NCBI RefSeq assembly: GCF_001854805.1
Contig: NZ_MBLO01000213.1
Span: 1-64,000 of the forward strand
Length of the DNA stretch: 64,000 nt
Reading direction: 5' to 3'
DNA from: Pseudofrankia coriaricola
Lineage (GTDB): Bacteria; Actinomycetota; Actinomycetes; Frankiales; Frankiaceae
Under the pieces are notes generated by a model. That model saw only the letters and a program-made list of their open reading frames with translations. It did not search any database and was not told the origin of the DNA. Positions 11,071 to 20,013 of this stretch are shown here, in pieces. Position numbers and translations under genes: made by a program. Each line of letters opens with the position of its first letter. Position 1 is the first letter of the stretch.

Positions 11071-12720
11071 ATGCGCCTCGACGAGCACGGCCGCTGGGTC
11101 AGCGACGACGGCGCCTACGTGTGGGACGAGAGCGCCCAGACCTGGCAGCCCACGTCCCGCGCGCCAGGCGGTGCGGCGGCCTCCGGAGCGGTCAACCCCG
11201 CGGCCCGCCCGGGCGGCGCCACTGGCGTGACCGGCGCCTATGGCTCCGCCGACCCCGGCCAGCGACCGGCCACGCAGGCGGACGCGGGCGGCTACGGCGG
11301 ACGGCCGGGAGCGGGCCAGCAGGCCTACAACGAGCCGAGAACTGGCAGCTTCCCCCTGTTCGGCGCCGAGGAGCGCACCGGCAGGGACCGGGAGGCGACC
11401 TGGTCTCCCGTCACCGGCCCCTACCCCCAGCCGGGCCGAACTGGCGGCTTCGCGGCCGACAGCCACCCGCTGGACGCTGGCACCGAGTGGCGCGGCGGCC
11501 CGGCCCCGGCCAGAGGCGGGACGCCGGCACGCGGCGGATCTCCCGCTGACCACGAGCCGGGCGGGCCGCCTTCCCCCGGCTCAGTGGGTGGCGGCGTGGG
11601 CTCGACCGGCCAGTCCCGTGCCTGGCCGGCCCGGGACCCGTTGGGCACCGGGCCTTATGACCGGCCCGACCCGCTCGCCACCGGCACAGGTCGCGGCTAC
11701 GACCGCGCCGACCCGTTGACGGGACCCTTCGGCCGTGCCGACCCGCTCGGCACCGGGTCCAGTACCGGCAGCTGGTCGCGCGACACGAGCCGGGGCGGCC
11801 CCGGGCGAAGCGGGCCTGGTACCGGTCCGGGGGCAAGCCGAGGCGGCCCGGGCACGGGCCCCAGCGCGAGCCGCGGTGGCGCGGCACTGACCGGGCCGCT
11901 CGACAGCCCCGGCACCGAGGCGATGAACCGACCGACCATTCCCGTGGTCGGCCGGCAGGGCATGACCGATCCGTTGCCGGAGGATCCGGCACGCACCGGC
12001 GCTCGAGGTTCTTCCCGGCTCAGCGACGCCAGTTCGGGAGGTTCGGGCCGGTTTGTCGCGGCGTCGCCCGCCAAGACCGGCGTCGGCACCGGCCCGCGCG
12101 CAGCCTCTCCCCCCGAGGGACGCACGCTCGACCGAGGCCGCGCCCGCGACCTGGACCGCGACGCACCCGGTCTGCTCGATGACGACGACCACGACGAGGA
12201 CGTCGACCCAGCGGACGGCCCCGCCTGGCGGGGCGCGCGCGACCGGCTGCGGGGCCTGACCGGTGGGCGGCTCGGCTCCGCCCGCGATGAGGACATTCTC
12301 GACGATGAGGATGACGAGGACGACGACGAGGTCGGCCAGGAGAACCGCGGTGGCCTCGCCGGGAAGCTGAAGACGGGCCGTGGCCGGACTCTCGTTTTCG
12401 GCGCGGCGGCGCTGGTCGTGGTGCTGGTCGCTGTCATCCTGCTTCTGAAGGTGACCGGCGGTGGCGACAGCTCACCCAAGGGGGACAGCGGCACGTCCAC
12501 CACGGCCGGCCGCAAGTACGACGACTCGGTCCGCAAGACCTACCTCGACACCTGCGTCGGGGGCAACAACGGGATGACGAACTACTGCAACTGCACCCTG
12601 GACAAGCTCGAGGCTGGCTACAGCCAGGACGATTTCCTGCGACTGAACGCCGACGTCCAGTCGGCCGCGGCCCAGCGTGTGATCAAGGATATTCGTCAGG
12701 CCTGCGAAAAGCTCAAGTAG
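11071..12720 (+). CDS. Single-pass membrane protein with long disordered cytoplasmic region
   Basis: A 549-residue protein of unknown function. The N-terminus (DEHGRWVSDDGAYVWDESAQ) shares an HGR..SDDG..WD motif with the next gene. Residues 30-430 are Gly/Pro/Arg-rich with repeated R(A/P)DPLGTG-type units and an acidic patch of D/E runs. One hydrophobic segment (about 438-460) is followed by a short extracytoplasmic domain whose Cys residues lie in TCVGGNNGMTNYCNCTLDK. The RBS GAAGGA precedes the ATG. Topology is inferred as N-in, C-out. A role in signalling or envelope function is possible but unsupported. Confidence 0.8.
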   Translation: MRLDEHGRWVSDDGAYVWDESAQTWQPTSRAPGGAAASGAVNPAARPGGATGVTGAYGSADPGQRPATQADAGGYGGRPGAGQQAYNEPRTGSFPLFGAEERTGRDREATWSPVTGPYPQPGRTGGFAADSHPLDAGTEWRGGPAPARGGTPARGGSPADHEPGGPPSPGSVGGGVGSTGQSRAWPARDPLGTGPYDRPDPLATGTGRGYDRADPLTGPFGRADPLGTGSSTGSWSRDTSRGGPGRSGPGTGPGASRGGPGTGPSASRGGAALTGPLDSPGTEAMNRPTIPVVGRQGMTDPLPEDPARTGARGSSRLSDASSGGSGRFVAASPAKTGVGTGPRAASPPEGRTLDRGRARDLDRDAPGLLDDDDHDEDVDPADGPAWRGARDRLRGLTGGRLGSARDEDILDDEDDEDDDEVGQENRGGLAGKLKTGRGRTLVFGAAALVVVLVAVILLLKVTGGGDSSPKGDSGTSTTAGRKYDDSVRKTYLDTCVGGNNGMTNYCNCTLDKLEAGYSQDDFLRLNADVQSAAAQRVIKDIRQACEKLK

Positions 12721-13083
12721 GGCTGGGGCGCGGAACGCCTCAGCCGTCGGACACTCCGCCCGACCGATCTGGTTACCGGGCCGGTGTAGACAGCGGGGCA
12801 ACCTTGATCAGGCTCGCCTGGGCGGTGGAGGTGGCCGGTCAGGTCATGAGGACCCCGCACGGGAGCGCTCCGTCCGGTATCGGTCGGGATGTTCCCAGCG
12901 TGCGGTGGTGGGATGCGGGGCGCCCGGTGGGTCCGGGTTCGGGCGCTGGACGGGGCAGGTCATACTGGTTAATGACCTTTAGTCGGCTTCGCCGGGACTC
13001 GTGACGTTCCCGCCTTCGAGAGATACGACATCCGCGCTCCACGGCCGCTAGACGCGTCGTGGCACTGAGCAGGGGGGCAGGGG
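12721..13083. other. Intergenic region with small dyad
   Basis: A non-coding stretch of 363 bases. The only notable feature is the inverted repeat GGTCAT-N8-ATGACC (12958-12977) in a locally AT-richer stretch, a possible operator or promoter zone for the next gene. Confidence 0.35.
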
Positions 13084-16000
13084 TTGCCCACCGACGACCA
13101 CGGCCGCTTGCTGAGCGATGACGGTGTCTGGGCCTGGGATGCCGCGTCCCATCAATGGGTTCCACGGGCGCAACAGCCTGCCGTCCCCGTCGTACCGGTG
13201 ACCGCGAGCCGCGACGACTTCTTCGCGGTCGAGCGGGTCAACACGCCCGAGCCGTCCTCCCACACCAGCCCGGCCGCGACGCCCGACGCCACGGGCGCGG
13301 CGACGTCCGAGTGGAATCCGCGCGCGGCAAGCCATCCGGCCCCCGCCGCGCAGCCCGGCGCCGCTTGGAGCGGGACGCCCTCGCCCATCGAACCGCGCGC
13401 GGACCTCGACCCGTTCGCGGTCGACTCCCCCTGGAACGGCTCCTACGGCAGCAGGGACACGGGGCTGTCCGTCACGGCAATCGACGTCGGACCGGACACA
13501 CCCGCCGCCGTCCCACCGCCGGTGGCGGCGAGCCAAGGCCCCCAGCCGGCCACCGGCCATCAGCCAGGCCCGGCTCATCCTGAAGCGCTGGGCTACGGAG
13601 CGCCGGACTATGGCCGGCTGGACTATGGCCAGCCGGACTACGGCGGGCCGGACTACGGCGGGCCGGACTACGGCGCGCGGGCCGCCCCGGCGCCATACCT
13701 TCCACCGAGGCCGTCGCCGACCGCGACTCCCTACCAGTCATCGACCGCCGCGCCCCCGCCCCCGCCGCCGGCCGCCGTACCGTCGCCGACATCGCCGTCC
13801 GCGCCGTCGTCATCGCCCTGGTCGGCGCGGCCTGGTCAAGGGGAAGCATCGGCCAGCGGCGCGGCCGCGGCGGTACCCGGTCCCCGCCCGGCGAGCGGTC
13901 CCTTCCAGCTGGGGCCGTCTCAGACCTCCTGGCAGACCTCTCGGATCGCCGACCTTCCAGCAGACCTCCCGGCAGACCTCCCAGATCGGCTTCGCCAATC
14001 CGGCAGGGACCCCGGGCTTCGCCAGTCCGGCAGGGACCCCGGGCCTGGCCGCTCCGGTAGGGACCCGATCGCGGATCCGGGAGCGACCCCGAATCTCGCC
14101 GGCCAGCCAGGCACCCCAGGCCTCGCCGGCCCGGGAGGGACCTCGGGGTCCGTGCGCGTCGGCGGCGACCCGCGCGGCCGGCCAGCCGGCACGCCAGGTG
14201 GCGGCTACCCGGCCGCGGGGAGCGCCTCGCCCTGGGAGCCCGGACCGCGGGCCGCCGGAGCGCCCGTTCCGGGAACCCCGGCCACGGGCGTGGTCGCTGT
14301 CAGCGGTCCGGCAGGGGCGGGCGCTCCGCGGGCGCGGGTGTCCCCCGTGTCCACGGCTCCCGCGTCCCCAGCGGGCGCCGGCCTTGGTTCCCGGCCACCG
14401 GGCGCGGCGGGCGACGAACGCCCGCCGAACATCTTCTTCACCCCGGCGCGGGGGCTTCCTCGGCCGACGACCGGGACGCCCGCTCCCGGCGCGCCAGGCT
14501 TCCCTGGAGCGGGTATGCCGGTCGGCGCGCCCGGCGGTCCGCGCACCCACGGCGGTCCTGAGGAGGGCCGCTCGCCTTACGGCGGCGGCCCGGGCGACCG
14601 TGCCGCCGGGGCACCACCGTCGTCCCCCTGGAGGGCACCAGGGGCGGACCCCACTTCCTCCGGGGCATCCGCGCCCGTGAGTGGCACCGGGTGGGCAGCG
14701 CCGTTCACCGGGACACCGCCGGACCCAACCGGGCGAGGCTCCGAAGGCCCGCCAGGCACAGGCTGGCGCTCGCCAGCCCCGCCGGTCACCGATCGGACCG
14801 GTACGCGGGCACCGGTGCCACACGCACGCGCCGCCAGCACGCCGGCGGGCAGGCCCATCATCGACCCACGCGACCCCTTGGGCACCGGCGACCTCGCCGG
14901 CCTGCCCCGGCGCCCTTCCCATGCCACCGGCGCGCCGAGCGGCCCGATGCCCAGCCGCCCGGCCGCCGGCGGTCCGCTGCCCGGCAGCCAAATCCCTGGC
15001 GGCCCAGTAGCCGGTGGCCCCGTCCCTGGCGGTCCGGCTCCCGGCGGACCGCCGCCCGGCCGGCGGATCGACGGACTCAGCGGGGCCCAGAGCGCTGGAA
15101 CGCTTCGTCCTGGCGCCGGGCCGGCGGAGCGGGGGCTGCCGCCGGGAGCGGCCGCCCCGGCGCCGCGGGGACGGACGGGCGGCGAGATCGCGCCGGCCGC
15201 GCGGGACGAGGCCCAGTCAGGCAGCGGACGACGGCGAGCCCGCCGCCGTGAGGGAGTGACAGGCCCCCGGGGAGCGGCGGAGCCGACGGGGTTCCCGGCG
15301 CCCGAGCGGGCCGGGACGGGGCGGCAGCCCACACCGCTGGCGCCGCGGGCCGACGGATCCTCGGCAGGCGCCTCAGCGGTCCCGCGGGAGGCTCGAGGCG
15401 GCGGGGGCAGTCCGTCGACGCCGACGGGCGAGCGGGCGACGGCGTCGCGGCGGCTCGCGCCGGTCGAGACGACGTCGATCCTGTCCAGAACGGCCGGCAG
15501 TCTGCCCCGCCGCGGCGCGACGCGCAGCGTGCCGGCGGACCGGCGCCGGACGCCGAACCCGATCACCGACTCCATGAGCCTGCAGGCGGTCACGCCCGAG
15601 GCGCTGGCCGATGCTCCCGAGCGCTCGGGGGGCCGGCGGGCGCGCGGTGGCCAGGACCAGAGCGGCACAGCGACCGGGTCGAGGCCCGGCCCCAGAACCG
15701 GCCCGAAGGCCGCCCGCAGGACGCGCGACGCCGGCGGGTCCGACGAGCCGCTCGCCGACCGAGGCCCCGCGGCCGGTCTCACCGGGGAGCCCCGCGGCCC
15801 AAAGCCCGGTGCTGACCCAGGTGGCGCCCGGGGCGGGCAGCACGAGGACGGGCCGCGGTCGCGGCTCAGCGGCCCCGCGGCGGGCCTGGATCCACTCACC
15901 GGCCCTGAGGGCAGAGGCGCCCAGGAAGCCGTTGGTTCCGGTGATGGCGCGCGGCTGGCGAGCCGGGGGCGCTCCCAGAGCGGCACGGCGGACTCGAAAG

Positions 16001-16707
16001 GTCGACCGGGCGGTTCTGGGCGTCGCTTCGCCGCCGACGGCATCGAGGACGCGTTGGAGCTGGGCGAGGCCGAAGACGAGCGCCCGCCGACATCGCGGCG
16101 GGGGCCCGCCGCGGATGGTGACGCCGCGGCGGACGATCGACTGGCGTGGTTCCGGCACGGCTGGCTCGGTCCGCTCGCGGTCGCGGTCATCGTGGCGCTG
16201 GTGTCGTTGGGGATCTACGTATTGGTCATGGGACGCGGGGGCGGCGGCCGTTCGGGCGCGAGTGACACCGCGGCAAGCGCCACGCTCTCGCCCGCCGGAA
16301 CCAACCCGGACGCGAGGGTCGGCAAGGCGCTGGCCGACGGCACCTACAGCTGCGTAGCGGGTGCCGCTCCGGCCGCCCCCTCCGCCAGCACGGCCGCGTC
16401 GACGGGCACGACCCCGGCCGCCGCGGGGCCGTCAGCCGCCGCCGGGCCCGCGCCAGGCGCTCACGCCGGCGTCCTGGTCGTCCCGACCACGAATGGGAAA
16501 TACCAGTGGAACGGGCAGCAGGGCGACTACACGATCGCCACACCGACGTTCGATGACGCCTCCAATGTCATCGCCGCCGTGGCATTCACCAGCGGCCCGC
16601 TCCAAGGGCAGGTGGGTAACAGCATCGCCGTCTGGCCCGTCGGCGGCCGAGCGCAGGCCACCGTGTACGTCACCAAGGGTGGCAACATGTCCTGCGCTCT
16701 CAACTAA
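13084..16707 (+). CDS. Very large Pro/Gly-rich single-pass membrane protein
   Basis: A 1207-residue protein of unknown function. Its first 25 residues (DDHGRLLSDDGVWAWDAASH) match the motif of the preceding gene. Residues 150-1000 are low complexity, including five YG-type repeats (about 170-195), a family-2 repeat segment (about 285-325) and PGGP repeats near 640-660. A membrane segment lies at about 1031-1050. The C-terminal 125 residues form a small extracytoplasmic domain with two Cys (TYSCVAG and NMSCALN) that may pair. TTG start at 13084 after a G-rich RBS. Codon use stays GC-rich throughout, which supports real coding. Confidence 0.8.
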   Translation: MPTDDHGRLLSDDGVWAWDAASHQWVPRAQQPAVPVVPVTASRDDFFAVERVNTPEPSSHTSPAATPDATGAATSEWNPRAASHPAPAAQPGAAWSGTPSPIEPRADLDPFAVDSPWNGSYGSRDTGLSVTAIDVGPDTPAAVPPPVAASQGPQPATGHQPGPAHPEALGYGAPDYGRLDYGQPDYGGPDYGGPDYGARAAPAPYLPPRPSPTATPYQSSTAAPPPPPPAAVPSPTSPSAPSSSPWSARPGQGEASASGAAAAVPGPRPASGPFQLGPSQTSWQTSRIADLPADLPADLPDRLRQSGRDPGLRQSGRDPGPGRSGRDPIADPGATPNLAGQPGTPGLAGPGGTSGSVRVGGDPRGRPAGTPGGGYPAAGSASPWEPGPRAAGAPVPGTPATGVVAVSGPAGAGAPRARVSPVSTAPASPAGAGLGSRPPGAAGDERPPNIFFTPARGLPRPTTGTPAPGAPGFPGAGMPVGAPGGPRTHGGPEEGRSPYGGGPGDRAAGAPPSSPWRAPGADPTSSGASAPVSGTGWAAPFTGTPPDPTGRGSEGPPGTGWRSPAPPVTDRTGTRAPVPHARAASTPAGRPIIDPRDPLGTGDLAGLPRRPSHATGAPSGPMPSRPAAGGPLPGSQIPGGPVAGGPVPGGPAPGGPPPGRRIDGLSGAQSAGTLRPGAGPAERGLPPGAAAPAPRGRTGGEIAPAARDEAQSGSGRRRARRREGVTGPRGAAEPTGFPAPERAGTGRQPTPLAPRADGSSAGASAVPREARGGGGSPSTPTGERATASRRLAPVETTSILSRTAGSLPRRGATRSVPADRRRTPNPITDSMSLQAVTPEALADAPERSGGRRARGGQDQSGTATGSRPGPRTGPKAARRTRDAGGSDEPLADRGPAAGLTGEPRGPKPGADPGGARGGQHEDGPRSRLSGPAAGLDPLTGPEGRGAQEAVGSGDGARLASRGRSQSGTADSKGRPGGSGRRFAADGIEDALELGEAEDERPPTSRRGPAADGDAAADDRLAWFRHGWLGPLAVAVIVALVSLGIYVLVMGRGGGGRSGASDTAASATLSPAGTNPDARVGKALADGTYSCVAGAAPAAPSASTAASTGTTPAAAGPSAAAGPAPGAHAGVLVVPTTNGKYQWNGQQGDYTIATPTFDDASNVIAAVAFTSGPLQGQVGNSIAVWPVGGRAQATVYVTKGGNMSCALN
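13951..14062. repeat. Family-2 repeat inside the large membrane-protein gene
   Basis: The plus strand reads CAGACCTCCCAGATCGGCTT, then CGCCAATCCGGCAGGGACCC. A partial second unit follows immediately (CGCCAGTCCGGCAGGGACCC), and a third, degraded one ends near 14062. In this gene the element is translated as DLPDRLRQSGRDPG, a different frame from the other coding copies. Confidence 0.75.
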
Positions 16708-16872
16708 AAGGTGTCCAGGGTCACCACCCCTGTGCGATACGTCAGACGTGGCTGCGACACGTTCACTCCGCACCACGCAGCGGATCTGCTCGTTCGAGCG
16801 TAGCCCGCGATAGCTGCACCGAAATGGACCCAGTTGACGAGTTTGGACCGGGGTGCGGCAGGATCAGAGGCC

Positions 16873-18411
16873 ATGCGCAGGTCTGACCGTTCGACGGGCA
16901 AGAAGCGGCCGATCTTCCAAGCGGCCGGTGGCAACGACGCCGCAGCCCGTCCTCAGCTTGCTTCGTCCCCCACGACGGCGGCCGACACCGATCACGGCCT
17001 CGCCGCACCCGCCGCCACTGGCCGGGAGGAGCCCGCCGCGGCAAGCGGCCAGGGTTTCCGGTTCGTCGACCGGCGCGCGCTGCTGCGGCTCGCGGGCACC
17101 GCCGCCCTCGCCGCGCCAGCCGGTGGCCTGCTCGCGGCGTGCAGCGGCTCCGGATCATCGACGAGCTCGAAGATCCGGCCCGTGCGCATCGGCCTCGTGA
17201 CGCCACAGTCCGGTGCGCTCAGCAGCTTCGCTGACGCCGACCTCTTCGTGACCGACGTTCTGAAGGACTTCTTCGCGAACAACGGCGGACTGTCGGTCGG
17301 CAGCACCACCCATCCGGTCGAGATCTACATCCGGGACAGCCAGTCGACCTTCGCCCGAGCGGCCAAGGCGGCGAGCCAGCTGATCTCCGACGACCAGGTG
17401 GACATCGTCCTGGTGGGCTCGACGTCGGACACCGTCAACCCGGTCGCCGACCAGTGCGAGGTCAACAGCGTCCCATGCATCTCCACCATGGCGCCCTGGG
17501 AATCGCGGTATGTCGATCCCAGCGGAAACCTCAAGACCTCCAACTGGACCTACCACTTCTTCCCCGGTCTCGCGGAGTACTTCAACGCCTACTCCTCGAT
17601 GTGGGGGCAGACCGCCGAGGTTCCGAACAACCACACGGTCGGCGCGCTGTGGCCGGATGACACCGACGGCCGGACCTTCGCGAACCCGAAGCTGCGGTTC
17701 CGCCAGGGTCTCGCGGCCACGAACCTCGAGCTGGCCAGCGCCGGGACCCCGGTCGGATTCTCGGACTACCTCCTGTACACGCCGGGCACGAAGTCCTTCG
17801 TCGACATCATTGCCCAGTTCCAGGAGCAGAACGTCCAGATCGTCACCGGCATCGCGCGCGCCGCGGATTACATCCAGTTCCAGCGGGACGCCATCAACCA
17901 GAAGTTCTTCCCGCGGATCATCACCCTGTCCAAGGGGCTGCTGTTCGAGAGCGATCTGAAGGTCCTTGGTGGCACCGTGGCCGACGGGCTGACCACGGAG
18001 ATGTTCTGGTCGAACAAGCGCCAGACCCGCAGCTTCCTGACCAACTGGACGTCGGCACAGCTCGCCGACCAGTACCAGAAAGCGAGTGGTCCGAGCGGGT
18101 CGCAGCAGCTCGGCACTTCGCTCGCGCTGTTCGACGTCGCGGCGCAGGCCCTGGCCAAGGTGAACTCGCTCGACGACCGGAAGGCGATCGCGGACGTCCT
18201 GAAGACCCTCACGGCCCGCACCATCGTCGGCGACGTGAAGTTCGGCGCCCGCAAGGACCTGCCGCAGAACGTCGCGACGATTCCGCTGAACGGCGGGCAG
18301 TGGCGTTGGCACGCGGACACGTTCACGTTCGACCTGGAGCAGGTCAACAACTCCGGCGACGGGAACATCCCGAACACCGGCACCCTCAGGCAGCTCAACC
18401 AGGACGCCTAA
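16873..18411 (+). CDS. ABC-type substrate-binding lipoprotein (type-1 periplasmic-binding fold)
   Basis: A 512-residue protein of the branched-chain amino-acid/amide/urea-type receptor family. DRRALLRLAGTAAL (Arg67-Arg68) resembles a Tat signal and LLAAC (Cys90) a lipobox, so it is probably a Tat-exported lipoprotein. A 60-residue hydrophilic extension precedes the signal, which is unusual. The mature part has IRPVRIGLVTPQSGALSSF and VDIVLVGSTSDTVNPVAD, typical of the fold. No permease or ATPase gene is adjacent, so it is an orphan receptor here. The ATG at 16873 has an AGAGG-like RBS; an in-frame start at 16834 is possible. A strong terminator follows. Confidence 0.85.
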   Translation: MRRSDRSTGKKRPIFQAAGGNDAAARPQLASSPTTAADTDHGLAAPAATGREEPAAASGQGFRFVDRRALLRLAGTAALAAPAGGLLAACSGSGSSTSSKIRPVRIGLVTPQSGALSSFADADLFVTDVLKDFFANNGGLSVGSTTHPVEIYIRDSQSTFARAAKAASQLISDDQVDIVLVGSTSDTVNPVADQCEVNSVPCISTMAPWESRYVDPSGNLKTSNWTYHFFPGLAEYFNAYSSMWGQTAEVPNNHTVGALWPDDTDGRTFANPKLRFRQGLAATNLELASAGTPVGFSDYLLYTPGTKSFVDIIAQFQEQNVQIVTGIARAADYIQFQRDAINQKFFPRIITLSKGLLFESDLKVLGGTVADGLTTEMFWSNKRQTRSFLTNWTSAQLADQYQKASGPSGSQQLGTSLALFDVAAQALAKVNSLDDRKAIADVLKTLTARTIVGDVKFGARKDLPQNVATIPLNGGQWRWHADTFTFDLEQVNNSGDGNIPNTGTLRQLNQDA

Positions 18412-18426
18412 GCCGCCCCCCCCCCG

Positions 18427-18475
18427 CACGAGAAAGCCGTCCCCGGCGAAGTTCGCCGGGGACGGCTTTCTCGTG
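18427..18475 (+). terminator. Terminator of the substrate-binding protein gene
   Basis: A perfect 24-bp inverted repeat (18427-18450 and 18452-18475) with core AAGCCGTCCCCGGCGAA, starting 16 bases after the stop. The right arm runs into GGCTTTCTCG, giving a short U-rich end. Confidence 0.92.
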
Positions 18476-18552
18476 ACGCTGACGGGCTGGCTGTCGCGGT
18501 CCGCGCGCGACGACTTCGCACGGTGACGCCGGACACCCCGCGCCTACCAACA

Positions 18553-18585
18553 ATGAAGGGGAGGGCACGATGCCCTCCCCTTCAT
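18553..18585 (-). terminator. Conservon terminator
   Basis: A perfect 15-bp stem, ATGAAGGGGAGGGCA with its complement, around a CGA loop. It lies 25 bases beyond the stop of the last conservon gene on the minus strand. Confidence 0.88.
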
Positions 18586-18610
18586 CCTTCCGGCCGCGTC
18601 GCCCCAGGCG

Positions 18611-19207
18611 CTAGGCGCGCAGGGCGGCCCGGGACATCGTGTGCTCGACCACCGCGATCAGCGCGCTCTTCGTCGAGTCGCGGTTGCGCGCGTCGCAAGT
18701 GATGATCGGCACCGACGGGCCGATCTGCAGCGCCTCCCGCACGTCCTCGATCGAGTGCCGCAGCACCCCGTCGAAGCAGTTCAGACCGATGACGAACGGC
18801 AGCTGGCGCTGCTCGAAGTAGTCGACGGCGGCGAAGCAGTCCGCGAGCCGGCGGGTGTCCGTGAGCACGATCGCGCCGATCGCACCGCGGACGATGTCGT
18901 CCCACATGAACCAGAACCGGTACTGTCCCGGCGTCCCGAACAGGTAGAGGATCAGGTCCTCGTCGAGCGACACCCGGCCGAAGTCCATCGCCACCGTGGT
19001 CGTCGTCTTGTCGACCAGGTGAGTCAGGTCGTCGACGTGCGCACCGGCCTCGGTCATGACGGCTTCGGTGCGAAGCGGGACGATTTCCGATACAGAGCCC
19101 ACGAAAGTGGTCTTCCCTGCGCCGAAACCGCCGGCAACCACGATCTTGACCGAGGTGGTCGCGACCGAGGAGTTGACCCTTCTGTTGTCAGAGCTTTCGT
19201 AGGCCAC
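18611..19207 (-). CDS. cvnD: Conservon GTPase CvnD (MglA/Rab-like small GTPase)
   Basis: A 198-residue Ras-like GTPase, the fourth component of actinobacterial conservons, which assemble at the membrane with a sensor kinase-like protein. P-loop GGFGAGKTTF; switch region with FGTPGQYRFWFMWD in place of DxxGQ; GLNCFD at the NKxD position, as is usual in this subfamily. The GTG at 19207 lies inside the end of cvnC (20-base overlap), indicating translational coupling. An upstream in-frame extension is unlikely to be used. It is the last gene of the operon, before a terminator. Confidence 0.92.
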   Translation of the reverse strand: MAYESSDNRRVNSSVATTSVKIVVAGGFGAGKTTFVGSVSEIVPLRTEAVMTEAGAHVDDLTHLVDKTTTTVAMDFGRVSLDEDLILYLFGTPGQYRFWFMWDDIVRGAIGAIVLTDTRRLADCFAAVDYFEQRQLPFVIGLNCFDGVLRHSIEDVREALQIGPSVPIITCDARNRDSTKSALIAVVEHTMSRAALRA

Positions 19208-19544
19208 TGAGAACCCTTTCGAGCAACGCGAGATCCGGTGCCTCGTCGCGGTCCGGCTGCTGGTGTACGCGGACGAAGCCCTCGTCCGCCATGTCGCCGA
19301 CCAGCACCCTCGCGACACCGAGGGGCACCCGCAGGCCGGCGGCGATCTCCGCCACAGACCGGACCTGACGGCACATGGCGGCGATGGACTGCTGCTCAAT
19401 GCTGAGGCCGATCGCGCGTTCCTCGCCGTACTGGGTGGTGATGACGAGCGCTTCGATGGCGAGCTCGTAACGCGACCGGGTCCGCCCGCCGGTCATGGCG
19501 TACGGCCGGACGACAGGCCCGGGCGGGCCCCCCATGTCGCTCAC
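19188..19544 (-). CDS. cvnC: Conservon protein CvnC (DUF742)
   Basis: A 118-residue DUF742 protein. It begins after GTG with the VVRPYAMTGGRT signature that defines the family, followed by a winged-helix-like segment (about 50-95) with SIEQQSIAAMCRQV and RVPLGVARVLVGDMADEG. The family is thought to act as adaptor or DNA-binding-like partner in the conservon complex. It overlaps cvnD by 20 bases and lies 46 bases after cvnB. Confidence 0.93.
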   Translation of the reverse strand: MSDMGGPPGPVVRPYAMTGGRTRSRYELAIEALVITTQYGEERAIGLSIEQQSIAAMCRQVRSVAEIAAGLRVPLGVARVLVGDMADEGFVRVHQQPDRDEAPDLALLERVLSGLRKL

Positions 19545-19590
19545 GTTGACTTCCCCCTAGGCCCGGAGTGATCTGGGGTGGTACCCGCGC

Positions 19591-20013
19591 TCATCGAGGA
19601 AGCGTCCCTTGCAGCTCCTGGCGCAGCTGCGGCGTAAGGACGTCCTTCGCCCGGTGCACGAGCAGTGCCATCTCGTAGCCCACGAGGCCGATGTCGCACG
19701 ACGGCGCTGCCAGCACCGCCATGCTCGCCCCGTCACTGATCGCCATGATGAACAGGAACCCGTGCTCCATCTCGACGACCGTCTGGGTCACCAAGCCGGC
19801 CTCGAAGACCCGGGCCGCACCCTGCGTCAGGCTGACGAGCCCGGAGGACACGGCCGCGAGCTGGTCAGCCCGGTCGCGTGGGAACCCGTCCGACACCGCG
19901 AGCAGCAGACCGTCGGCCGACACGACGACCGTGTGCGCGACACCCGGAACCCGGTCGACGAAATTGTTGATCAGCCAGTTCAGGTTCTGCGCCGCTGCGC
20001 TCACCGGTCTCAC
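19591..20013 (-). CDS. cvnB: Conservon protein CvnB (roadblock/LC7)
   Basis: A 140-residue roadblock/LC7-domain protein, the likely GTPase-activating or scaffold partner of the CvnD GTPase. The LNWLINNFVDRVPGVAHTVVVSADGLLLA start and the LTQGAARVF helix are characteristic. Its ATG overlaps the cvnA stop by four bases (20010-20013), so the two are translationally coupled. Confidence 0.94.
   Translation of the reverse strand: MRPVSAAAQNLNWLINNFVDRVPGVAHTVVVSADGLLLAVSDGFPRDRADQLAAVSSGLVSLTQGAARVFEAGLVTQTVVEMEHGFLFIMAISDGASMAVLAAPSCDIGLVGYEMALLVHRAKDVLTPQLRQELQGTLPR

Noticed and set aside
14577-16190. Minus-strand 537-codon frame opposite the large Pro-rich protein
   Set aside because: Ser/Arg/Pro-rich shadow of low-complexity coding DNA. 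The plus strand has a coherent TM segment and C-terminal domain.
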